DNA from: JAFNGF01 sp964567045
GTDB taxonomy: Bacteria; Planctomycetota; Phycisphaerae; Sedimentisphaerales; Anaerobacaceae
NCBI GenBank assembly: GCA_964567045.1
Contig: CAZMLE010000092.1
Location: forward strand, 1 to 13,001
Reading direction: 5' to 3'
Length of the DNA stretch: 13,001 nt
Positions within the stretch are counted from its first letter, which is position 1. Every line of letters begins with the position of its first letter. Under the pieces are notes generated by a model. It searched no databases. It saw nothing but the letters and a program-made list of their open reading frames with translations, and was not told the DNA's origin. The position numbers and the translations under genes were made by a program. Of the stretch, positions 1 to 6,475 are shown piece by piece.

Positions 1-72
1 CCCCAAGGGGATTCGAACCCCTGTTGCCGGGTTGAAAACCCGGTGTCCTAGGCCTACCTAGACGATGGGGCC
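1..72 (-). tRNA. tRNA-Glu (anticodon UUC), 3' end cut by window edge
   Basis: Read on the minus strand, the sequence folds as a tRNA. The 5' acceptor strand GGCCCCA ends at position 72. It has a D-arm, an anticodon stem CCGGG/CCCGG closing the loop TTTTCAA (anticodon TTC at 36-34), and a T-arm with stem AGGGG/CCCCT and loop TTCGAAT. The returning acceptor strand TGGGG runs into position 1, so the last two paired bases, the discriminator and any CCA lie outside the window. The anticodon UUC and the overall resemblance to bacterial glutamate tRNAs give the identity. No clear promoter was found in the 108 bases between it and the upstream gene ending at 181. Confidence 0.95.
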
Positions 73-180
73 TGCCAAGTCTACTCTCTGATAGTTAAGT
101 ACGAAGTGTTACAAAACTGCGGTGATATTACAAGCCAAATTTTGTGAAATTCGGATGGGGGTAGGCAAAACCAGCCTATT

Positions 181-2679
181 TTACCGCTCTTTGTTGATCA
201 GCCGCAGCTCATCGGGCTCGTTTGGCTCGGCCGGATTAGCTGGTTCTAATTGCGGTGCTGCCTGGCCGGCAGCACTTAAGGCAGTTGCCATATCCCGAAC
301 CAATCTGCTTGGGTCATACTTGGCTGCCCAGTCCAGCACCCTTTCGAATCCGCTTCCGTCGGGGCTATTGGCCAACAGGTAAGTAGCCGTCATGCGAACC
401 GGCCATTTGGGATTGTTCAAGTTCTTTGCCACAGCACTTATTAGCTCATGGTCCAACGGCAAAGAGAGCATCTCCGCCATGGTATGGACTTTAACCGTCC
501 AGTCGTCATCCATAGGGCTCAGCAGCAGCCCGGACTCCTGCAGCAGCGCAGACTTCAGCAGTGCCGGCATCCAGTCAGCGTATTTGAATTTGTAAAGCGC
601 ACCCTGCTCTGCCATGGCGTGTTGCTCCTTCAACAGGCCTATAAAGAGCTGTGCAGTCTTGATTTTTTGTCCGGCCTGGCCCGTTGAGATTGAGTTGAAT
701 TGGCTCCGCAGATACTTGCTGGTTAGTTCCATGCCCGGCCGCTTTACCACGACGGTGGCCGGCTTTATGTCAGCCAGTCTGTTGGTTACTTTGCCTTGGC
801 CGGTAGTAACAGGGTCGATGTAGACCGTAAACTCTACGTCCAGAGTAGCCTGTGGATAGGTCAGCAGTATTTGTTTGAGCTCGCCTGTGACCAGCCGCAT
901 AGAGGTAAGCATTCCCTGGCCGGGCTCCAGAAGCATAGCCGTGCGAATTCTGCGAGACACCAAGTTCGGGATACTCTTCTTGAGATCGCCCGTGACGTTG
1001 GCGTCGACTCTTATACTGCCCTTGAACAGGCCTTCATCACTGATTACCAGCGGCTCATCGGAATTGTTCGTGATGGCTACGGTGCCGCCGAACGTGCTGC
1101 CGTAAGAAAACTCGTCGCCCCGGATGCTGAACTGCACCGAGAGCATCTTCTCCGGGCTGACAAATTCCGGGATAAGCATCTGGCCGAAACGGGTCTCCAG
1201 AGTATTAAGGATGACATCTGGAGCCACCGGCGGGATGTGCTCACTGCCCAGCTCTTTCAGGATCTCCTTTGCCCGTTCCGCTGCCAAAGAGCCGGGGTCT
1301 TTGGCAATTGCAGCCTTGAGAGTTTCAATTGCCGGGTCTTTCTTTCCTTGGGCCTGTTGAATCTGAGCCAGGGCTAAGCTTGAGATTTGATTGCGCTCAT
1401 AATTGTCGATGAGCGGCTTGGCCCATTCTACCTGCTGATTAACGACCAGCGCATAAGCCAAAAGAGATGCTGCCGTAGCCGAATTCGGGTCGGAAGAGTA
1501 GGCTTTGTTGGCCCAGTCCAGGGCCTTGGCTGCATCCGGCCAGGCAAAACAATAAAACCACGCAAACTGCTTGGCGCCAACTTGCTGCCCAGCGCTCTGG
1601 CCGGCACGGACAAGAGGGGCTTGGCCTCGCTCAGGACCCTGCTCAAGCAGTTGCTGCGCCTTTTGTTCTGCGGCGCGGAATATGCGGCTCGCTTCATTTG
1701 CGTCGCCGATTTTTGCCGCCGCTCGGCCGGCAATAGCTTCCAGAAGAATGTCAAAGCGACCGCCTTGGCGAATAGCCTGGGCAATCTGCAGGCACTTGTG
1801 CTTGTTCCGCTGGGTGTTGTAGTTGCTGATAGCCCAGGGCAGATAAATTCGCACCGGCAATGGCTGGGCAGGATATAGATAGCCGAACAAGTCGGCGCAG
1901 TACTGATAGCCGCCGGCTGCCACATCATACAGTTGCAACTGTTCGGCGTATTGCGCAAACGCCAGTGCGGCATCCATGTCTACGGGGTTTTCGCGCAATA
2001 CTAATCTGAGGTGTTCAAGGTACATTGCCGGGCTAATCCGTTCCGGCACAAGCTCGGCTAACTTGGCAAAAGCGAGCCTGTTGTATTTGTTCTTGCCATA
2101 CGCCTGAACCAGATATAGCTGGGCGGACTGGGAATCGCCTTTTTCTGCCATCAGCAAGCCCAGCAGGGTGGCAAGCTCCGAGCCAACCACAGTGTTTTTC
2201 TCGCCGAAATCCTTAAGCATTTGGGCAAGGAATTGCTGCCGCTGCTCGCGAGTATTTGACTGGTCCAGCAGATAGCTAATTGCTTCTTTTGCCACTTCGA
2301 GGTCGGCATACTCATCAACGTAGTTCGCAAGCCAGCGATAGACCTGCGGCGAGTAATCCCGGCCTAAGTGTCTGCAGGCAAGTTTGATTAATAAGGGTTG
2401 AACATAGTTGGCGGCGCTATCCAAATTCTTGGCAGCGGTCAAGAACACTATCGCCTCTTGGGCTTGTGGACCGGTAATATCTTTGGAATCAGCCAGCTCA
2501 GAGGCGATCTCGTAGAATTCTTGCGCGACGGACGCTGAAAAAAGAGGCTCGGTCTTCACCGTTGCATTAGCAGAAATAGCTGGACTAATAACCATTTCGG
2601 GGGCAAATTCTTGGGCCCACGCTGGCAAAGAACAGAAAAAAAGTGCCAGAAGCACTAAAAAAGACCTTCGCGTAAGCAT
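181..2679 (-). CDS. Secreted TPR/HEAT-type repeat protein, function unknown
   Basis: I do not recognise a named family. The 832-residue product starts with a signal peptide (residues 1 to about 22, two Arg then a hydrophobic run, cleavage after AWA). Most of residues 60-480 reads as helical TPR-like repeats, clearest at about 374-474, where Ala- and Leu-rich pairs of helices end in DPNSA and DPGSL. Residues 510-650 are rich in Thr, Val and Gly and look like a beta-sandwich. Residues 730-804 resemble a HEAT repeat pair, and the tail is Pro/Glu rich. I chose the ATG at 2679 because GGAG lies six bases upstream of it. An earlier TTG (2697) and ATG (2691) are in frame but lack a ribosome-binding site, and would put a charged extension ahead of the signal peptide. 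It lies 109 bases downstream of murJ and may share its transcript. A periplasmic scaffold role is only a guess. Confidence 0.85.
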   Translation of the reverse strand: MLTRRSFLVLLALFFCSLPAWAQEFAPEMVISPAISANATVKTEPLFSASVAQEFYEIASELADSKDITGPQAQEAIVFLTAAKNLDSAANYVQPLLIKLACRHLGRDYSPQVYRWLANYVDEYADLEVAKEAISYLLDQSNTREQRQQFLAQMLKDFGEKNTVVGSELATLLGLLMAEKGDSQSAQLYLVQAYGKNKYNRLAFAKLAELVPERISPAMYLEHLRLVLRENPVDMDAALAFAQYAEQLQLYDVAAGGYQYCADLFGYLYPAQPLPVRIYLPWAISNYNTQRNKHKCLQIAQAIRQGGRFDILLEAIAGRAAAKIGDANEASRIFRAAEQKAQQLLEQGPERGQAPLVRAGQSAGQQVGAKQFAWFYCFAWPDAAKALDWANKAYSSDPNSATAASLLAYALVVNQQVEWAKPLIDNYERNQISSLALAQIQQAQGKKDPAIETLKAAIAKDPGSLAAERAKEILKELGSEHIPPVAPDVILNTLETRFGQMLIPEFVSPEKMLSVQFSIRGDEFSYGSTFGGTVAITNNSDEPLVISDEGLFKGSIRVDANVTGDLKKSIPNLVSRRIRTAMLLEPGQGMLTSMRLVTGELKQILLTYPQATLDVEFTVYIDPVTTGQGKVTNRLADIKPATVVVKRPGMELTSKYLRSQFNSISTGQAGQKIKTAQLFIGLLKEQHAMAEQGALYKFKYADWMPALLKSALLQESGLLLSPMDDDWTVKVHTMAEMLSLPLDHELISAVAKNLNNPKWPVRMTATYLLANSPDGSGFERVLDWAAKYDPSRLVRDMATALSAAGQAAPQLEPANPAEPNEPDELRLINKER

Positions 2680-2788
2680 CTGTATCTCCATAATCAAACC
2701 CGCAATGCCCGTGCACTAACTTATTTCGGGTAATTATCCTATACGCTTTAACCGCAGATGGTAATAAAGGTAAGGTATTTTCGGGCGT

Positions 2789-4405
2789 TTACATTTCTTG
2801 CTGCCAGTTTTGTGATTCTGCTTTTTTGCCGCTCGTCAGCAGGGAAAGCATCTCGATCCGCAGGAATTTGGCAGCCAGCAAATACACCGCTGCTGCTACG
2901 GGGACAACCGCCGCTAGCCTCAAAATATCAAATGATCTAACATGTGGTAGATTTCTGGTCAGGATCATAATCGTCGCTGCGGCCAGCGACATAAGGCCTG
3001 TCGCGACAATCGTTTTCATCAAGGTCACGGATAATCCATCTAAGATTGTATGCTCCAGTTTCCTGTGAAGCACGATAATAAGGATTATGACCTGCAGGTA
3101 TGAGCACGCCGCCGTGGAACAAGCCAGCCCGGCCTGTCCTAGCCACCAGATAAGCGTCAGATTGAGCACAGCGTTGGCGAATACGGCTACCAGCGCACTT
3201 TGCATGGGCACTTTTGAATCCTGCATAGAGTAGAATGCCCTGGCAAGGATTTGCTGGGCAAAGTACCCGCACAGACCTAATGCGTAGAAAACCAGAGTTC
3301 TTACCACCATATTTGTGTCCTGAGGCGTGAACTTGCCGTGTTCAAATGCCGCAGAGATAAGCGGCTTGGCAATTATTATCAGCCCAACGGTCGCTGGAAG
3401 CGCAACAAAAATGGTTGCGCATATTCCCTTGGAAATGATTGACCGCAGCGCCGCAAGGTCTTTTTTAGCCGCATCGGCGCTCATTACCGGGAATATGGCC
3501 GTTGCTAACGATATGCCCAGGACTCCTAACGGAAGCTGGTAAAGCCTTTGTGCATAGTATAGATGTGAGACTGATCCTCGCCACATCGGATATTTAATCT
3601 GGGCGCCGAACAATTCAAAGAAGGCACCTTTTTCTACCGAGCCGGAGAACCACCATGCGATAAGGTCGTCAGCCAGAGTATTAATCTGAGTCGCAGTAAG
3701 GCCTATTATCATCGGTCCCATCAGAAAAAGTATTTTTTTGAAAGACTCGGAGTGCACCTGCCATGCCGGCCTGATTGAAACGCCCGACCAGCGAAGCGGC
3801 GGGACCTGTATGGCTATCTGCGCGACGCCGGCTACAAGAACAGCGACAGCCACCAAAAATAACTGCTGTCTGACCTGGACGTTAAGCCACCATCCGCTGC
3901 ACAGAATCGCCCCGATAATGAGGATATTGAGCACGATCGGTGCTGCTGCCGGCGCGGCAAAATGCCGGTGGACGTTCAGAATGCCTCCCAGTACTGCCGC
4001 CCCACATACAAATATCATATAGGGCAGCATTACTGAGCTTAGCGACATTATTAGTCGACTTTCAGTTGTGCGGGCTAAGAACCTGTAATAAAGCCAGATG
4101 CCTGCCTCACCTGCCAGCACCAGTGCTGCCAGAATCACAAACAGAACCGTCAGAACCGTATTGATCAGCTTAGCGGCTTGCTCACGGTCTTTGTAAAGCG
4201 CCTCACTATAAACCGGGATGAGCGAGGCCGATGCCGCTCCCTCGCCGAAGAGCCTTCTGCTCAGATTAGGGATCCTGAATGCAACAATCCAGGCATCGAG
4301 CAGATGATCGGCGCCGAAGAAGTGACTGTATGCCATGTCCCGGACGAATCCGAGCACTCTGCTGGCTGCCGTCAGCGAGACGATTTGTCTAAAGCCTTTT
4401 ATCAT
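2789..4405 (-). CDS. murJ: Lipid II flippase MurJ (MviN family)
   Basis: MurJ moves the peptidoglycan precursor lipid II from the inner to the outer face of the cytoplasmic membrane. The 538-residue product has the family signature at its start: SRVLGFVRD, then FRIPNLSRRLFGEGA, then PVYSEAL. The charged residues that matter in the E. coli protein have counterparts here by position: R16, R22, D23, D37, R50 and R51. The YYAQRLYQLPLGVLGISLAT stretch in the middle is also typical, and the rest reads as about fourteen hydrophobic segments. I chose the ATG at 4405 because the conserved N-terminus begins there. A GTG at 4471 is in frame but lies inside the end of rodA. The AGGG next to the ATG is too close to be a good ribosome-binding site, so the start is less certain than the identity. 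The gene starts 46 bases after the rodA stop, which suggests one operon. Confidence 0.94.
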   Translation of the reverse strand: MIKGFRQIVSLTAASRVLGFVRDMAYSHFFGADHLLDAWIVAFRIPNLSRRLFGEGAASASLIPVYSEALYKDREQAAKLINTVLTVLFVILAALVLAGEAGIWLYYRFLARTTESRLIMSLSSVMLPYMIFVCGAAVLGGILNVHRHFAAPAAAPIVLNILIIGAILCSGWWLNVQVRQQLFLVAVAVLVAGVAQIAIQVPPLRWSGVSIRPAWQVHSESFKKILFLMGPMIIGLTATQINTLADDLIAWWFSGSVEKGAFFELFGAQIKYPMWRGSVSHLYYAQRLYQLPLGVLGISLATAIFPVMSADAAKKDLAALRSIISKGICATIFVALPATVGLIIIAKPLISAAFEHGKFTPQDTNMVVRTLVFYALGLCGYFAQQILARAFYSMQDSKVPMQSALVAVFANAVLNLTLIWWLGQAGLACSTAACSYLQVIILIIVLHRKLEHTILDGLSVTLMKTIVATGLMSLAAATIMILTRNLPHVRSFDILRLAAVVPVAAAVYLLAAKFLRIEMLSLLTSGKKAESQNWQQEM

Positions 4406-4451
4406 CCCTGGTTTATCGTATCGGCAAAGGCCTGGCAGTTTCAGTAGAGAT

Positions 4452-5690
4452 TTACCGTTTGGGCGCCACACTGAAAGGTCTGCACCGCCCGACGTTATTC
4501 AGCAGCCCCACGCAGATCATACTAACCAGCAGGCTTGAGCCGCCATAGCTGACCAGAGGTAAGGTCAGTCCCGTGATCGGCATCAAACCCATTGTCATGC
4601 TCACGTTGACCAGAACTTCAACTATGAATATTGCGATAATGCCGATAACGACCAGTCTACCGAACGGATCGGTGTTATTCGCGGCGATCTCCAGACCGCA
4701 GACGACAATAAGGGCATAAAGTCCCAGCACCGCCAGGCATCCCAGAAAGCCCCATTGATGGGCGATCATAGCAAATATGAAGTCGTTGTCCCGGTCCGGC
4801 AGGAAATTGTATTTGATAAATAGCCCTTTGCGAAAACCGTAGCCTTTCATCCCGCCCGAGGCGACCGCAAACTTGGAGCGAATCAACTGATAACCCTCAT
4901 CTCTCATCCATTGCTTTGTGCTGAATCTGCCTCCTACGAGAATCCGGCCCAAAGCTGGGTACTGCTCGGCTTTTTCACGAATCCAGGCGTTCTGTAGAAT
5001 AACACTGCTTATCCTGGTCTGTTGATAAGGCTTCATTTTCGACCACAATAGTGGGCTCAGCACCATCGCCGCCAGGACTATCATCAGCAAATGTTTGACT
5101 TTTGCTCCTGCTACAAACAGCATGGTCAAGAAGACCGGCATCATCAGTATCACCGTGCCCAAATCCGGCTCCACCAGGATTAGAACCATCGGCAGAAGAG
5201 TCAGAATAAAGGGGCCTAATAGAGCGTTGAAATTGCGGTAATTGCTGCGATATCGCAGGTACCAGGCAAGGGCCAGAATGTAGCCCAGCTTGCATAACTC
5301 CGAGGGCTGGATCCAGGGCAGCCTCGGATGCAGCACGATCCAGCGGTGGGCATTATGGCTGGCAGGGGCAAAAGGAAGTTCCACCACGTAGCGACTGACC
5401 ACCAGCAGTGCAAGCAAGAGTAAGACACTGGCATATATCCAGTAACTAACAGAGCCGAGCTTTCGGTAATTGACCAGATTGATAGCTACATAGCCGGCAA
5501 AGGCAATCACAGCGAAAATGAGCTGCTTTTTCCAGAGATTGCCAACAGTTCCCATTTCGACGGCCGGGCTGGGCTCTGCGGGATTGCCCACCGAGTAGAT
5601 AGTAACGATTCCGAGCGCAACTAACGCCAGAGCGGCCAGTAAAAGGCACAGCCTCACGGATATCAGCCGCCCTTTCAGAAAATTGTACAT
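4452..5690 (-). CDS. rodA: RodA-type SEDS peptidoglycan glycosyltransferase
   Basis: SEDS proteins polymerise glycan strands from lipid II together with a class B penicillin-binding protein. The 412-residue multi-pass membrane protein shows the family landmarks: RWIVLHPRLPWIQPSE (QPSE at 128-131), EPDLGT (174-179), FLPDRDNDFIFA (297-308), and GLMPITGL followed by SYGGSSLL (381-388). PITG favours RodA over FtsW, which usually has PTKG. The extracellular loop before GYQLIRSKFAVASGG is longer than in E. coli RodA. The likely catalytic Asp is D264, two residues before GY rather than the usual position in DPLGAGY. The ATG at 5690 has no good ribosome-binding site. A GTG at residue 12 preceded by AAAGGGCGG is an alternative start. 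A TTGACA box (5740-5735) lies upstream but its -10 is poor. No mreBCD or mrdA gene is visible. Confidence 0.92.
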   Translation of the reverse strand: MYNFLKGRLISVRLCLLLAALALVALGIVTIYSVGNPAEPSPAVEMGTVGNLWKKQLIFAVIAFAGYVAINLVNYRKLGSVSYWIYASVLLLLALLVVSRYVVELPFAPASHNAHRWIVLHPRLPWIQPSELCKLGYILALAWYLRYRSNYRNFNALLGPFILTLLPMVLILVEPDLGTVILMMPVFLTMLFVAGAKVKHLLMIVLAAMVLSPLLWSKMKPYQQTRISSVILQNAWIREKAEQYPALGRILVGGRFSTKQWMRDEGYQLIRSKFAVASGGMKGYGFRKGLFIKYNFLPDRDNDFIFAMIAHQWGFLGCLAVLGLYALIVVCGLEIAANNTDPFGRLVVIGIIAIFIVEVLVNVSMTMGLMPITGLTLPLVSYGGSSLLVSMICVGLLNNVGRCRPFSVAPKR

Positions 5691-5710
5691 AACGGCAAAA
5701 ATAACACAGT

Positions 5711-5845
5711 ATGGCTAAAATTGAATATGCGAACTGTCAAATCTGCAAAAAATCTTTTCACAGCGAAAAGGTGGTTTGCAAAGGCGGCTGTGCCTGCAGA
5801 CGGGCCAGCAGCACGTCAGTTTATCTAAGCACCAGTCGCAGCTAA
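5711..5845 (+). CDS. Possible 44-residue Cys-rich (zinc-ribbon-like) protein
   Basis: This short ORF sits 20 bases from the divergent rodA start. Its product contains CQIC at 9-12, then C23, C27 and C29 (spacing CxxC-x10-CxxxCxC), with His17 between. That pattern could bind zinc. The rest is Lys/Arg and Ser rich, and the codons are ordinary for the window. No ribosome-binding site precedes the ATG and no promoter is evident. The antisense frame over the same bases is also Cys rich, so composition alone could explain the pattern. I do not recognise the protein and regard it as a candidate only. Confidence 0.28.
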   Translation: MAKIEYANCQICKKSFHSEKVVCKGGCACRRASSTSVYLSTSRS

Positions 5846-5850
5846 ACTTA

Positions 5851-5957
5851 CGGCAGGGGCACACACCCATTAGTTCGTTCGTCGCCCGCGATAAGGCTAT
5901 GCCGAGGAACCAGGTCTTCGCCCACTCCACAGGGACCTGCCAGACGGCGGTTCAGCC
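5851..5957. other. Inverted-repeat cluster, candidate structured RNA
   Basis: Several short complementary segments nest without unpaired bases at the junction. GAACC (5907-5911) pairs with GGTTC (5949-5953). Directly inside, AGGTC (5912-5916) pairs with GACCT (5934-5938), and GCC (5939-5941) pairs with GGC (5946-5948) around the tetraloop AGAC. This makes a three-way junction. Outside it, GGCT (5895-5898) can pair with AGCC (5954-5957), and CGGCA (5851-5855) with TGCCG (5900-5904). The strand is unknown because the complement folds equally well. It matches no RNA class I can recall: tmRNA, RNase P, SRP, 6S and cobalamin riboswitch were considered. The base pairing is seen directly; that it is transcribed is inference. 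Confidence 0.3.
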
Positions 5958-6023
5958 AAATTGGGAGGTGTATTACGGTTCTGGCATTGTTCCTTGGGTT
6001 TTTCGTCTCTGCGGGGGATTTTT

Positions 6024-6098
6024 TGAAGTTTTTTCGCTTGATTTATGCGGCGTTTTGTGGTAATCTTACAATTGTTCTTCACCATTTTGAACCTGTGC
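6024..6098 (+). repeat. Promoter-bearing module, copy 1
   Basis: This is the upstream copy of an imperfect direct repeat; the other copy is at 6181-6256, offset 157 bases. The copies share a T-rich lead-in, GCTTGATTT, TTTGTG before the -10 box, TCTTCACCA just after it (6076-6084), and an ending in TGTGC. Further downstream both copies have a short inverted repeat (TCGGC/GCCGA at about 6110-6131 here) followed by GGGAAA and AGGAG, so the duplicated unit may be closer to 150 bases with faster divergence outside the promoter. Confidence 0.7.
6038..6066 (+). promoter_or_regulatory. Sigma70-type extended -10 promoter P1
   Basis: The -35 box TTGATT (6038-6043) is followed by exactly 17 bases and a -10 box TAATCT (6061-6066). 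The three bases before the -10 box are TGG, giving an extended -10. T-rich runs lie just upstream, as in UP-like or curved DNA. It points toward the dockerin-like gene, whose start codon is about 400 bases away. Confidence 0.5.
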
Positions 6099-6180
6099 GC
6101 AGCACCTTTTTCGGCACTGGTTGGCGCCGATGGGTGGGAAAACAGGAGCGGCGTTTAAGGTCCCAAATTTTTGTGGATTT

Positions 6181-6256
6181 TTTTGTTTTTTTGCTTGATT
6201 TGCGCAGAGGTTTGTGATAATTTACATTTAGTCTTCACCAATTTAAAAGCTTGTGC
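6181..6256 (+). repeat. Promoter-bearing module, copy 2
   Basis: This is the downstream copy of the module at 6024-6098. The promoter core and the TCTTCACCA box (6232-6240) are kept. The spacer between the boxes and the region after TCTTCACCA have diverged, including small insertions or deletions of one to three bases. A short inverted repeat CGCC/GGCG with GGGAAA and GGAGGAG follows at about 6280-6302, matching the arrangement after copy 1. Confidence 0.7.
6195..6223 (+). promoter_or_regulatory. Sigma70-type extended -10 promoter P2
   Basis: TTGATT (6195-6200), a 17-base spacer and TAATTT (6218-6223) make a good promoter, again with TGA directly before the -10 box (extended -10). Eight or more T residues precede the -35 box. 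It is the promoter nearest to the dockerin-like gene and would give a leader of about 245 bases. Confidence 0.6.
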
Positions 6257-6475
6257 TTGTAGTTGTGTTACGTATTTTCGCCAGTCGGCGGGAAAGGAGG
6301 AGACGAAGGAAGGAACAGGAGTTCATCCGGCTTTTCCTGCGGGCCGGGACGCTGCGTTCGATTGTCTCCTGGACCAGCGATTTCATTGGCAGGATGAGGA
6401 GTGTGATCACTTCGAAAACCAAGATAGTGCAGAGTGCGTGACTCTGCGGAGAAGAAAAGAAAGGAAGGTAGTACT
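6224..6475 (+). promoter_or_regulatory. Long 5' leader with hairpins ahead of the dockerin-like gene
   Basis: No convincing gene lies here. The leader has a nested fold: CAGGAG (6316-6321) with CTCCTG (6366-6371), enclosing CCGGC (6327-6331) with GCCGG (6343-6347). A perfect 7-bp hairpin, GCAGAGT (6429-6435) with ACTCTGC (6441-6447) and loop GCGTG, ends 13 bases before the AAGGAAGG ribosome-binding site (6461-6468). No known riboswitch core was recognised. The structures could control translation or stabilise the message; that is inference. Confidence 0.4.

Noticed and set aside
796..1377. 193-residue plus-strand ORF inside the TPR-type gene
   Set aside because: It is the antisense frame of a gene with a signal peptide and TPR-like repeats, and has no ribosome-binding site.
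1428..1973. 181-residue minus-strand ORF inside the TPR-type gene
   Set aside because: It is an alternative frame of the same strand and would interrupt the repeat protein; no evidence of programmed frameshift.
5712..5740. rodA promoter built on TTGACA at 5740-5735
   Set aside because: The -35 box is perfect, but at 17 bases the -10 is TAGCCA, which matches the consensus at only two positions; no better spacing was found.
5851..5957. Known RNA (tmRNA, RNase P, SRP, 6S or cobalamin riboswitch) at the inverted-repeat cluster
   Set aside because: A GACCTGCC stretch recalls the cobalamin riboswitch end, but the other conserved blocks are missing. None of the hallmark sequences of the other classes is present on either strand.
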